Assembly: GCA_031412335.1 (NCBI GenBank)
Contig: JANOCT010000019.1
Location: forward strand, 1 to 64,000
Origin: JBBQYA01 sp031412335
GTDB taxonomy: Bacteria > Bacteroidota > Bacteroidia > Sphingobacteriales > Sphingobacteriaceae
Length of the DNA stretch: 64,000 nucleotides
Direction of reading: 5' to 3'
Shown: in pieces, positions 43,779-53,030 of the stretch
Layout: every line of letters begins with the position of its first letter
Position numbering within the stretch: position 1 is the first letter of the stretch
Made by a program: the position numbers and the translations under genes
Notes under the pieces: generated by a model
Seen by the model: only the letters and a program-made list of their open reading frames with translations
Told to the model about the DNA's origin: nothing
Database searches by the model: none

Positions 43779-46111
43779 ATAACGCTTCCAATTGTAATAT
43801 CGCAATATTAGTAATTTTACTCTTGTTTGTTTTTTATTCTTGCTCACCTACCCGCAGAATTCCGGCTGATAAAGCTTTAGTTACAAAAGTTAAAATTTCC
43901 GGTATTGAATCAGAACTAAAGGACGAAGCTTTTACCTACATTAGGCAAAAACCAAATAAGAAAATATTATTTGTTTTTCGATTTTATCTTGGAGTGTATA
44001 ATTTATTTGATAGAGGCAAACAGACTAAATTTAAGCGTGATGTAAAAGAAAAAGTTGGAGAAGAGCCAGTTATTTTCGATTCGGTACTCACCGATTTCTC
44101 TGCAAGGCAAGTGAATGACTTTTTGAAAAATAAGGGTTATTTTAATTCAATCGTAAAATATGACACGATTATAAAAAATAAAAAAGCTTCAGTAGAATAT
44201 CTGGTTGAAATGGGTACACCTTACACAATTAGAAACATTGCTTTTCTATATCCTGATAGTGCAATCAAATATATTCTAGAACAAAACAAGAATGAAAGAT
44301 TAATTAAAAGCGGTAATAAATATGATGCTGATATATTAAAACAAGAACAACAAAGGATTACAACTTTATTAAAAAACAGAGGCTATTTTGATTTTTTACG
44401 GCAATTTATTGTTTACAACATTGATAGTAATTTAAAAAGTTACCAAGTAGATGTCAGGCAAAATATTCTTCCTTCTCCAGATTCTTTGGGGCATAGAATA
44501 TTTAGTATCAGAGATAGCTACATTTCGGTTCAGGCAATTGATCCATATTTTCGCAAAAAATATGTAGAAGATACCACATTAATTAACAATCAATTTTATT
44601 ATCACGATCGCGAGCAACGATTTAATCCAATCATTTTCAAAAATATCCTTTTTCAAAAAGAAGGAGATATTTATAATCAAACCAATTCTGAACTTACATA
44701 TTCTAGAATTTCTGATTTGGGTTCGTTCCGATCAACGCTAATTCGTTATCAAAAAGCTGAAGGGCCAGGTAATGTTTTAGATATGTATATAGATGCCATA
44801 CCTAGCAAGCGCGAATTTACGAATATAGGTGCAGAAGCAATTTTCAATTCCAATAATATTGGCGGAAGTGGAAATTTTACTTTTACGAATAGGAATGCAT
44901 TTAAAGGAGCTGAAACTGTACAATTGACTTTAAAAGGAGCTTTTGAAGATCAAAGAAGAGTAAATCTTCCGATAAGAAATGAGTCGGCTATAACCTTAAA
45001 TATATTTTTGCCAAGATTATTAGTTCCCTCTTTTATCAAAAATTCGTATCGGTATGGTATACCAAAAACTCTTTTCACTGCAAGCTATACATTTGAAAAC
45101 AGTAGTGATTACCGCAGAAGAATTTTCAATATTCTGGCTGGATATGAATGGACAGAAACTCGCAAAATTTCTCACAAACTATATTTATTGGATGTAAATT
45201 TAGTTCAAGCAAGTATTTCAGATAATTTAAGAAAACTATTTCAAGATGCCGGAAACATAGTTTTTCTTCGAAGTTTTGAACCACATTTATCCTTTGGAAG
45301 CCGATATATTTACACCTATAACAATCAAGTTTTTGGTGCAAAAAAAGATTTCATTTATTTCCGATTTATTTTAGATGTGGCAGGAAATTCTATTTATGCA
45401 CTAAGAAAATCTTCAGGTTTGACGGATAATAAAAAAAATGAAAATGCTATAAACCTACCTTATTATCAATATTTAAAACCCGAAATTGATTTCAGATTTA
45501 CTTCTCCCCTTTCTGGTAGAAAATCTTTTGTTTATCGAATTAGTCCGGGTATTGGTCTGGCTTATGGAAATTCGGAAGTTATGCCATTTGAAAAGCAGTT
45601 TTTTGTTGGTGGTAGTAATAGTATACGCGGATGGCGATCTAGAGAAATAGGCCCAGGAGGATATAATATTGCTGATGGAGATAGTACAGCTAATTTATTA
45701 AGATATAATAGATCTGGTGAATTGAAATTTGAAACCAATGTTGAATATCGTTTTGGTGTAATTAATAGTTTGTTTGGTGCCAAACTTAACGGTGCTACAT
45801 TTATCGATGCTGGTAATGTTTGGTTTAGAAAAAGAGATAGTTCAAATACTGGATTAGAATACTTTGCTTGGAAAAGAGCCATTTCGGATCTTGCTTTGGC
45901 AACTGGTGCTGGACTTCGCTTTGATTATGGGTTTTTCATCTTCCGATTTGATGTTGGGTTAAAAATACGCGATCCTCAATTTGAAGGATCGGATAAATGG
46001 GTGATTAAAAACTTTGGAAATCAAACGTTCAGAGATGATTATAAAACCAGAAATTCTGGCTTTACTTATTCATTTCTAAATTACAACCTCGGTATTGGTT
46101 ATCCATTCTAA
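43769..46111 (+). CDS. tamL: TamL-type BamA/TamA-family outer-membrane lipoprotein
   Basis: The 780-residue protein has a short lipoprotein signal (LLLFVFYSCS, acylated Cys about residue 25), POTRA-like repeats (about 35-330) and a C-terminal 16-strand Omp85 barrel. The barrel carries the family VGGSNSIRGWRSREIGPGG loop, followed by LKFETNVEYRF and GNVWFRKRD. This combination is the TamL family that replaces TamA in Bacteroidota. It is predicted to assist outer-membrane protein or lipid insertion. Its TTG start at 43769 overlaps the start of the divergent methyltransferase gene. tamB is not next to it; the AsmA-like gene at 51205 is not obviously TamB. Confidence 0.88.
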   Translation: MKSYNASNCNIAILVILLLFVFYSCSPTRRIPADKALVTKVKISGIESELKDEAFTYIRQKPNKKILFVFRFYLGVYNLFDRGKQTKFKRDVKEKVGEEPVIFDSVLTDFSARQVNDFLKNKGYFNSIVKYDTIIKNKKASVEYLVEMGTPYTIRNIAFLYPDSAIKYILEQNKNERLIKSGNKYDADILKQEQQRITTLLKNRGYFDFLRQFIVYNIDSNLKSYQVDVRQNILPSPDSLGHRIFSIRDSYISVQAIDPYFRKKYVEDTTLINNQFYYHDREQRFNPIIFKNILFQKEGDIYNQTNSELTYSRISDLGSFRSTLIRYQKAEGPGNVLDMYIDAIPSKREFTNIGAEAIFNSNNIGGSGNFTFTNRNAFKGAETVQLTLKGAFEDQRRVNLPIRNESAITLNIFLPRLLVPSFIKNSYRYGIPKTLFTASYTFENSSDYRRRIFNILAGYEWTETRKISHKLYLLDVNLVQASISDNLRKLFQDAGNIVFLRSFEPHLSFGSRYIYTYNNQVFGAKKDFIYFRFILDVAGNSIYALRKSSGLTDNKKNENAINLPYYQYLKPEIDFRFTSPLSGRKSFVYRISPGIGLAYGNSEVMPFEKQFFVGGSNSIRGWRSREIGPGGYNIADGDSTANLLRYNRSGELKFETNVEYRFGVINSLFGAKLNGATFIDAGNVWFRKRDSSNTGLEYFAWKRAISDLALATGAGLRFDYGFFIFRFDVGLKIRDPQFEGSDKWVIKNFGNQTFRDDYKTRNSGFTYSFLNYNLGIGYPF

Positions 46112-46671
46112 TTGCCTATCAAGTTTTTAACTCCTGTTTTTAGTATTTCAATAAAAGTTGATAAATCTACTCCTTTGTAAAAAAAGTAAAATATAAATAG
46201 CGCAACTAATACATAAACAGCTACTTTTCGGATAGTTGCTGCAAAAATTATTATGCCAATAAAAATTACTAAAACCATATAAATCGGAAAATTCATTGCT
46301 TTAACTCCATTATTGGTTTTTCGTAAAATAATAAGTTTACTAACCTTGTTTTCTTTGTAGGTATGACTTATTAAAAGCATCGAAGCATCAAGTTTTTCAA
46401 GATTAAACTGAGCGATTCCTTTTTTAAAGTTAATTTTTTCGATATAACCATTGATTACAAAAGAATATGGACCTTCTATTTTTTCATAAATATTATTGTT
46501 GCTGTCTAATGCAGCTATTTCAATATTTTTTTGATTCTCTGCCGCACCCGAAACCTTAAAGTCGCGTATTACAAACAGATCTCTAAAATTGAACGAATAG
46601 CTAAGAGGCTGTTGTTGAGCAAAAATGGAAGAACTTAATGCTAAGAACAAAATAATTGATAACTTTTTCAT
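46108..46671 (-). CDS. Membrane protein of unknown function
   Basis: The 187-residue protein has a signal peptide (1-18, SIFAQ), a soluble beta-rich domain (about 20-125) and two closely spaced membrane helices near the C-terminus (about 128-145 and 149-165). No family is recognised. It overlaps the tamL stop by 4 bp in convergent orientation, and its start lies close to the divergent VCBS protein gene. The topology (exported domain followed by membrane helices) fits an envelope protein. Confidence 0.7.
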   Translation of the reverse strand: MKKLSIILFLALSSSIFAQQQPLSYSFNFRDLFVIRDFKVSGAAENQKNIEIAALDSNNNIYEKIEGPYSFVINGYIEKINFKKGIAQFNLEKLDASMLLISHTYKENKVSKLIILRKTNNGVKAMNFPIYMVLVIFIGIIIFAATIRKVAVYVLVALFIFYFFYKGVDLSTFIEILKTGVKNLIGN

Positions 46672-46753
46672 GCCCGAAAGTATTAATTATTCGCAGAAAG
46701 ATAAATTTAACCCACTTTTAAAAAGTGTATATTTACGTTCCAAAATTTTCAAA

Positions 46754-49003
46754 ATGAAACATTTTTCCCTTTTTTTATTATCTATTTTTACTTTTTCTAA
46801 TTTATTTTCACAACCAATAAATCAACCAGATTTTGTAAAAGACTTAACTATTCCAGTTGTAAGCGCTGGTTCTTTGTTAAAAAATCCATGGGGTGGCGGA
46901 TTAAATATTCCCGAATTTTTTCCGATTGATTTAAATAATGATGGAATTAAAGATTTGCTTATTTATGATAAAGCAGTAAGCAAAGCCTTGACTTTTATTA
47001 ATAACGGAACCGCAAACGCCATTGATTATGTTTATCAACCAAAATATGAAAAATCATTTAGTATTATTTACAATTGGGTTATTTTAAAAGATTACGATGG
47101 GGATGGAAAAATTGATCTATTTACTACTGATGCATTAAATGTTGGTATTGCAGTTTATAAAAATGTTTCGACAAGCACAGCAGATTTAAGATTCGAATTA
47201 GCAATTGATTTAATTAATTATGTTGCTTTTGGTAATAACAATAACATATTTGCTAACCAATATGAATACCCTTCCATTTTAGATTTAGATGATGATGGAG
47301 ATTTGGATATTTTAAGTTTCAGCTCATCAGGTGATCAGGTTATTTTTTATAAAAACAACTCGATGGAAACCTATAATTCAAGTGATTCGTTAAATAAATT
47401 TGTAGTTGGATCATATTGCTGGGGTAGATTTAAAGAAAATTCAAACACTTGTTTAGCAGCCTTAACTGCTTGTCCATCACTAGTTGGAAATCCAGACAGC
47501 GCAGAATTGATTAATTATGTTGCGTCGCAGCAAGCTAGAACCTTACATTCCGGCTCAACTGTATTAGCTTTTAATGCGAATGGAGATTCTGCTGTTGATA
47601 TGTTGATTGGAGATATTGGATGTAATTCCATGTATTTACTACTAAATGGCGGCGAAAGTGATCAAGCATTGATGACCAATGTAATTTACAACTGGCCTCC
47701 TGCACACCCAATCAATATTCCTGTATTTCCAGCGGCTTTTAGTTTAGATGTAAATAATGATAATTTAAATGATTTGGTAATTGCGCCAAATGTTCCAAAT
47801 TCTTCTGAAAATTATCGTGGTGTTTGGTTATATTTAAATACGGGGACAGAATCTGCACCTGAGTTTACATTTACTACTGATCAGTTTTTATCAGATCAAA
47901 TGCTTGATTTTGGAGAAGGTGCTAATCCAGCACTTTTTGATTATGATAATAATGGAGTAAAAGATATTGTAGTTGGCAACTATGGTTATTCTGCCGGTGG
48001 TGGAAATTATACAGGTGGCATCGCAGTTTTGCATAACAACGGAACTAATACCAATCCAAGTTATGAATTGGTAAATAGAAATTACGCCGATGTAAATTCA
48101 TTTAATGTTACTGGTATTGCTCCTTCTACTGCAGATTTAGATGCTGATGGAGATATAGATATGATATTGGGCGAAAGTCAAGGAACATTTATTTATCTTC
48201 AAAATCAGGCTGGGCCATTAAATATTCCAAACCTTACATTATCGGCAGCAAATTTTCAAGGCATTGATGTCAGCACGTTTAGTGTTCCAAACTTGTTTGA
48301 TTTTGATTTAGATGGTAAACTTGATTTACTTGCTGGTTTTAATGGTTCTAATGGTGGCAAATCATATGTTAAATTTTATAAAAATGTAGGTACAAATTCT
48401 TCACCTCAGTTTGTACTACAAAAAGATACGCTTGGCAATATTTTAATTAATCAACAATATATTCCAAAAGGATATACCTCTGTTGCAATTGCTGACATGA
48501 ATGGCGATTTGACTCGTGAGCTTTTAATGGCTGATAATTCTGGATTAATCAGGATTTATGCTATCAATGAAAATGATTTGAACGGAACATTCCAATATTT
48601 ATATACCATAGACCCAGAAATGGGAAGAAGAATAAATATGTTAGTAGGTGATATTAATAATGATGGTCAACAAGATTTAATTATTGGAAGTTATGCTGGT
48701 GGTTTATGTATTTTACGACAAGATAACACTAGCGGAATAGCAAACCAATCTTTAGATCTTCCGGTTTTAGTGTATCCAAATCCAGCATATGATTTTATTT
48801 CTATTCAATTAAAAGTAGAAAATGTTAATATAAGTACACAAGTTAAAATAACCGATTTACTTGGAAGAGAAATTTATAATTCTCTGTTTTCTAATGCAGA
48901 TGTTTTACAAATTCCAGTTTCTGGAATAAATAACGGTGTTTATTTAGTTACCATAAAGAACGGAAACAAGCAAAGCACTAAAAAAATAGTGATTCGGCGT
49001 TAA
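46754..49003 (+). CDS. Secreted FG-GAP/VCBS-repeat protein with T9SS sorting domain
   Basis: The start is set at the ATG at 46754-46756, which begins the signal peptide MKHFSLFLLSIFTFSNLFSQ; the longer frame to 46625 adds 43 residues overlapping a leftward gene. The body contains nine DxNxDG-type calcium-binding repeats (for example DLNNDGIKDLLIYD, DYDGDGKIDLFT and DLDADGDIDMILG), typical of FG-GAP propellers. The C-terminal T9SS type A domain reads VYPNPAYDFISIQL. It is probably a surface adhesin or glycan-binding protein. The stop overlaps the cytochrome peroxidase gene by 4 bp in convergent orientation. Confidence 0.9.
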   Translation: MKHFSLFLLSIFTFSNLFSQPINQPDFVKDLTIPVVSAGSLLKNPWGGGLNIPEFFPIDLNNDGIKDLLIYDKAVSKALTFINNGTANAIDYVYQPKYEKSFSIIYNWVILKDYDGDGKIDLFTTDALNVGIAVYKNVSTSTADLRFELAIDLINYVAFGNNNNIFANQYEYPSILDLDDDGDLDILSFSSSGDQVIFYKNNSMETYNSSDSLNKFVVGSYCWGRFKENSNTCLAALTACPSLVGNPDSAELINYVASQQARTLHSGSTVLAFNANGDSAVDMLIGDIGCNSMYLLLNGGESDQALMTNVIYNWPPAHPINIPVFPAAFSLDVNNDNLNDLVIAPNVPNSSENYRGVWLYLNTGTESAPEFTFTTDQFLSDQMLDFGEGANPALFDYDNNGVKDIVVGNYGYSAGGGNYTGGIAVLHNNGTNTNPSYELVNRNYADVNSFNVTGIAPSTADLDADGDIDMILGESQGTFIYLQNQAGPLNIPNLTLSAANFQGIDVSTFSVPNLFDFDLDGKLDLLAGFNGSNGGKSYVKFYKNVGTNSSPQFVLQKDTLGNILINQQYIPKGYTSVAIADMNGDLTRELLMADNSGLIRIYAINENDLNGTFQYLYTIDPEMGRRINMLVGDINNDGQQDLIIGSYAGGLCILRQDNTSGIANQSLDLPVLVYPNPAYDFISIQLKVENVNISTQVKITDLLGREIYNSLFSNADVLQIPVSGINNGVYLVTIKNGNKQSTKKIVIRR

Positions 49004-50115
49004 AAAGGGTTTTTGAATTTTGGATTATTGACAAATGTGGTGTCTGAAAAAACTTTAAGAAATTCAAGAATTTGTTTTTTCTGAGCATTAAACTCTACCT
49101 GATTCTTAGAAATTAGAACACCTCCATTTAACTGTTGATCGTCTTTTAAGAAACTATTTAAATTTTTACTTGGCTTCATTTCCAACATGTAAAAATTCAA
49201 AACCTCGTCTAGTGTTTTGAAACGACCATCGTGCATATATGGTGCTGTTAATTGGATGTTTCTTAAAGTTGGAATTTTAAATTTTCCATCATCTTCCGCT
49301 TTGCCAGTTATTGCTCCTAAACCTGTTCCATCAGTAAATTCTACTAAACCATTATCATCGAATGCATTAGTAGTTCCTAAATGTGTTTCATGGCAATGAA
49401 AACATTCTGCTTTCTCAGTTGAAAATAAACGATATCCTTGTATTTGATCAGGAGTAAAACCTGCAATAAAATACGCTTCATCCAGATTGGTTTTTTTAGC
49501 TGCATTTAAAAACACATCCCATTTAGAATTTCCAGAAATTAATGTTCGTTCAAATTGTGCTACTGCTTTTGCAATATTTTCTATTGTAACTTTTTCTGAA
49601 CCGAATGCATTAAAAAAGCGCTTTGGATAATCAGCATGATTCTGCAATTTCAACACAACGTTTTCTGCAGTTTCGTGCATTTCAATAGAACTTGTAATTG
49701 GAATAATTGCTTGTTGTTCTAACGTATTTGCTCTGCCATCCCAGAAAAAGCTTTTGGAAAATCCCATATTGATTAATGGCATCGCATTGATAATTCCAGG
49801 TGCGCCGTTTACTCCAAGGCTAAATGCTCTATCATCTGCAAATGAATTTGCAATGTTATGACAACTTGCACAAGACATAGTACCATCACTCGAAAGTATT
49901 TTATCATAAAAAAGCATTCGACCAAGTTCTACTCCTTTTTCGGTGAGTGGATTGTCTGCTGGTATGTTTTTGAAAAAATCAGAAGAAGAAAAACCTTCTG
50001 GAATGTTCGGTATGAATGGTTTATTATCTGGAGCTAAAACAATTGGATCTGGTTCGCATGCTTGCATTAGAAAAATGCTTAGGCTTAAAATAAAAACGAT
50101 TAATAAAACTTTCAT
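49000..50115 (-). CDS. Diheme cytochrome c peroxidase-like protein (MauG/MbnH-like)
   Basis: The 371-residue periplasmic lipoprotein (lipobox LMQAC, Cys20) has two heme motifs, CASCH at 82-86 and CFHCH at 238-242. It also has the CcpA/MauG conserved FFWDGRANTLEQQA segment and the APYMHDGRFKTLDEVL element with a possible Met ligand (M294). It would be a diheme peroxidase or oxidase. It follows the MbnP-like gene by 2 bp. The family MbnH modifies a tryptophan of its partner MbnP using peroxide chemistry, so this pair probably works together on copper binding. Ordinary peroxidase is the alternative. Confidence 0.9.
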   Translation of the reverse strand: MKVLLIVFILSLSIFLMQACEPDPIVLAPDNKPFIPNIPEGFSSSDFFKNIPADNPLTEKGVELGRMLFYDKILSSDGTMSCASCHNIANSFADDRAFSLGVNGAPGIINAMPLINMGFSKSFFWDGRANTLEQQAIIPITSSIEMHETAENVVLKLQNHADYPKRFFNAFGSEKVTIENIAKAVAQFERTLISGNSKWDVFLNAAKKTNLDEAYFIAGFTPDQIQGYRLFSTEKAECFHCHETHLGTTNAFDDNGLVEFTDGTGLGAITGKAEDDGKFKIPTLRNIQLTAPYMHDGRFKTLDEVLNFYMLEMKPSKNLNSFLKDDQQLNGGVLISKNQVEFNAQKKQILEFLKVFSDTTFVNNPKFKNPF

Positions 50116-50117
50116 AG

Positions 50118-50855
50118 TTAGTTTTTAGTCACGCCTGTAAATGTGAAAACGTCTTTTACATTTTGCGAAAATACCGTTTGTAAGCTATCATTCTCCATAA
50201 TGCTCCCTAATTTTTTGTCGATTATTACCGAGTTAGGACTTTTAAAAAATTCATCAATATTCAAATTGAAAAATAATTCATTTGTTGACGAGCCAACTTT
50301 TATATCTATCGGAAAGGTAAATTTAGCCTGATTTGGATTTTTACCTAAGTGCACATTGTATGGACCTTTTAGACCATTATAATCATAATTACCTTCCAGT
50401 TGGCAAAAATGATACCCGCCACCATTGGTTAGTGGCCATTCGAAATTATTAAAAACATCTTCGTTTGGTAACATACCTGTTTTGTTTCTAGCAGGATCAA
50501 CCCCAAAATAAAAAGTGATTTCTGAATAGTTGCCATTGGGTATTTTATTAAGGTAAATTTCTGCATTTGGACTTTTAAACATATCAATAAAATTTGCAGA
50601 TTGAGTTTCTACAATTGTTCCATCTGAGTTTTTTAATGTTATAGCAGAAATTAAATAATGCATTTTAGTAATGCTGAATTTTTCGCCATTAGCTCCATTA
50701 TATAGCTCTTTGGTATCGCTGAATGATTTTTGATTAATTGAATGTGCGATACCAATTTTAACATCTGATGTTTCTTCGTTTGTAATCACAGGATCTGGTT
50801 TGCAACCTTGAATAGCAAATAAAGCGATGATAATTATGGCGGCAATGTATTTCAT
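50118..50855 (-). CDS. MbnP-like copper-binding lipoprotein
   Basis: The start is the ATG at 50853-50855, which gives a lipoprotein signal (AIQGCKPD, Cys18) and 245 residues; the longer frame to 50882 adds nine residues. The segments FSITKMHYLISAITLKN, EITFYFGVDPARN and FEWPLTNGGGYHFCQLEGNY match the MbnP family, and W140 is the only tryptophan I can find. In MbnP the corresponding region supplies the Trp converted to kynurenine and the copper ligands. The diheme peroxidase-like gene follows after 2 bp. No methanobactin genes are visible, so the role would be general copper handling. Confidence 0.85.
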   Translation of the reverse strand: MKYIAAIIIIALFAIQGCKPDPVITNEETSDVKIGIAHSINQKSFSDTKELYNGANGEKFSITKMHYLISAITLKNSDGTIVETQSANFIDMFKSPNAEIYLNKIPNGNYSEITFYFGVDPARNKTGMLPNEDVFNNFEWPLTNGGGYHFCQLEGNYDYNGLKGPYNVHLGKNPNQAKFTFPIDIKVGSSTNELFFNLNIDEFFKSPNSVIIDKKLGSIMENDSLQTVFSQNVKDVFTFTGVTKN

Positions 50856-50970
50856 ACTACAGTAAACGTGAGTGATTGGCAATTAGTTTTCCCTAATCTG
50901 AATACTAAAGTAGTTAAAAGGAATAAATGGCAACTGTTTTGAATTTATTATTTATAAAAATACTTTAAAC

Positions 50971-51150
50971 ATGAATATTCTTACTTCCTCAAAAAATCTA
51001 CTTTTTCTATTTTTAATAAGTTTTACCATATTATTTTCTTCATGTGAATTAGTTGGCGATATATTTGAAGCCGGAATTGGAGTTGGTGTATTTGCCGTTT
51101 TAGGCATTCTGGTATTAGCAGGATGGTTAATAATGAGAATGAGAAAATAA
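50971..51150 (+). CDS. Small 59-residue lipoprotein
   Basis: ATG at 50971 opens MNILTSSKNLLFLFLISFTI, followed by a lipobox LFSSC (Cys25), then ELVGDIFEAGIGVGVFAVLG and a C-terminal hydrophobic stretch ending WLIMRMRK. The layout (short signal, SSCE-x-V-G-x-I-F-x-A-G-x-G-V-G, one membrane helix) matches small lipoproteins that I recall as widespread in Bacteroidota, sometimes mislabelled as phosphatidate cytidylyltransferase. Function unknown. It lies in the gap between the MbnP-like and AsmA-like genes and is easily missed by length cut-offs. Confidence 0.75.
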   Translation: MNILTSSKNLLFLFLISFTILFSSCELVGDIFEAGIGVGVFAVLGILVLAGWLIMRMRK

Positions 51151-51204
51151 ATACTTCATACAATCTAATTCCCGGATTGAGTAATTTTTTTCTAAATAAC
51201 TTAC

Positions 51205-52923
51205 ATGATCATTGCTCTCAAAAGGATACTGCTTATACTATTTGTATTAATTTTAGTAGCCTTCGGTACTTCGTATATTTTTACTCGCTTTTATCTCGAT
51301 GATTTTTTAAAAACCGAACTTAAAAAAATCGTAGATGAATCTACCGATGGGTTTTACCAAATTTCTGTTGAAAAGCTTAGTACAAATATTCTTTTAGGCT
51401 CATTGAAAGCCAATAATATTCAGTTAAGCCCTAATCCTCGAAAATTCTCAGGCTTCGTTTTGCAAAACGGAAATTTATATGCTGTTAAAGTAAGGGCTTT
51501 TTCTATCAAAGGATTTCAACTTTGGGATATGTATCGCAATAAAGAACTAATTGTAAATAAATTAGAAATTACTGAACCTGAAATTCTCATTACCCGAAAA
51601 TTTGCAAAAGAAGATACCAGCATAAAACGAATAAATTTGAAACAATTATTGCTAAAGCGTTTACATAAAATCGAAATAGGCAGTATTGCATTCAACAAAG
51701 CAAGAATCATTTATCTAGATTCTTTAACTAAAAAACCTGCCGAGCATTCTTTGAATGACGTTTTTTTCGAGCTGAAGAAATTTTATGTTGACGAAAATTC
51801 AACATTTAAAGATGATCAATACTACTTTGCAGAAAATATCACTTTTTCTGCTGGCAACTATTTCTATTCTTTACCTGGCGAAATGTATGATCTTAAAATT
51901 GAAAATACATCATTTTCTGCTCGCGATAGCATTTTTGCAATCAAAAGTTTACGTTTAATACCAAAACTTAGCAGACAAAAATTTACAGCAAAAAATAAAT
52001 TTGCAACGGATTGGATTGAATTAAATCTTGATGAAATTGAAGCAAATGGGTTGGATGTAAGGTCTTTGCTCTATGCTAGCAAGGTAATTTGCGATTCTGT
52101 AAAATTTGGAAAATTAAATCTGATTGATTTTAAAGATAAGCGGAAAATTTCAGATCCGAATGCTTATAAAAAATTGCCCACAACCTTGCTTAAAAGTTTG
52201 CCTGTACGTGTTGATGTTAAATTTTTAGCAATAGTTGACGCTAATGTTGTGTACGAAGAAATAGCAGAAAACAGAACCATGCCCGGTAAAATTATTTTCA
52301 CTAAACTTAATGTAGTTCTATCTAACATTGTGAATGATAGTTTGAAAATAAATCAAGATCCAACGATGCAATTAAAATCAACTGGAAAAATAATGGGGAC
52401 TACCCATTTTTCTGCAAACATAGATTTTCATTTAAAATCAAATAAAGATGAGTTCATCATGAGTGGCAAAGTAAGTAGAACTCCATTTTCTATTTTCAAT
52501 AAATTGATTTACAACCTCTCTGGTATTGAAACTGACGAAGGAATGATGGATGAATTAAAATTCAATTTTAATGCAAACAACGATAATGCAAATGGAATAT
52601 TAACTTTTAAGTATCACGATTTGAAAATAAATTTGGAAGATAAAACTGAAAATAAGAAAAATCGATTTAAAAATATTGCCGCAAATACCTTTGTGTTAAA
52701 TGCAAACCCAATTAGAAACCAAGAAGTCAGAAAAGGAACTATAAATTTTTCAAGAGATCAGTCAAAGTTTATATTTAACTACATCTGGAAATCACTTTTT
52801 AGTGGTATAAAGGAAACAGTTTTAAATAATTCTGCAATAAATAGTCTGCAATCTATGCGAAAAACACACAAAAGTATTTTCAAGCGTGATCCTGAAAAAG
52901 TAAAGCGAAAAAATTTAAAATAA
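51205..52923 (+). CDS. AsmA/DUF748-like membrane-anchored protein
   Basis: The 572-residue protein has one N-terminal membrane helix (about 8-28) followed by a long beta-rich region with repeated patterns such as GSLKANNIQLSPN, KINRLEITEPEILITR-like strands and YDLKIENTSFSAR. This layout, with an inner-membrane anchor and long beta repeats, resembles AsmA-like or DUF748 proteins, which include bridge-type lipid transfer proteins. The match is by architecture only. The C-terminus is very basic. It lies 54 bp after the small lipoprotein gene. Confidence 0.6.
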   Translation: MIIALKRILLILFVLILVAFGTSYIFTRFYLDDFLKTELKKIVDESTDGFYQISVEKLSTNILLGSLKANNIQLSPNPRKFSGFVLQNGNLYAVKVRAFSIKGFQLWDMYRNKELIVNKLEITEPEILITRKFAKEDTSIKRINLKQLLLKRLHKIEIGSIAFNKARIIYLDSLTKKPAEHSLNDVFFELKKFYVDENSTFKDDQYYFAENITFSAGNYFYSLPGEMYDLKIENTSFSARDSIFAIKSLRLIPKLSRQKFTAKNKFATDWIELNLDEIEANGLDVRSLLYASKVICDSVKFGKLNLIDFKDKRKISDPNAYKKLPTTLLKSLPVRVDVKFLAIVDANVVYEEIAENRTMPGKIIFTKLNVVLSNIVNDSLKINQDPTMQLKSTGKIMGTTHFSANIDFHLKSNKDEFIMSGKVSRTPFSIFNKLIYNLSGIETDEGMMDELKFNFNANNDNANGILTFKYHDLKINLEDKTENKKNRFKNIAANTFVLNANPIRNQEVRKGTINFSRDQSKFIFNYIWKSLFSGIKETVLNNSAINSLQSMRKTHKSIFKRDPEKVKRKNLK

Positions 52924-52991
52924 ACTAAACATCAGTTTATGGGTTCAAATATAGTTAGACTTGATATTATGTAAATACAGGCTTTGGTCTA

Positions 52992-52999
52992 TATATTTG
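52992..52999 (+). promoter_or_regulatory. -7 box upstream of the ABC transporter
   Basis: TATATTTG is an exact TAnnTTTG match, 31 bp before the ATG at 53031. No convincing -33 element at standard spacing. Confidence 0.4.
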
Positions 53000-53030
53000 C
53001 CAACCAATTTTTTAAATAATTATACCATAA

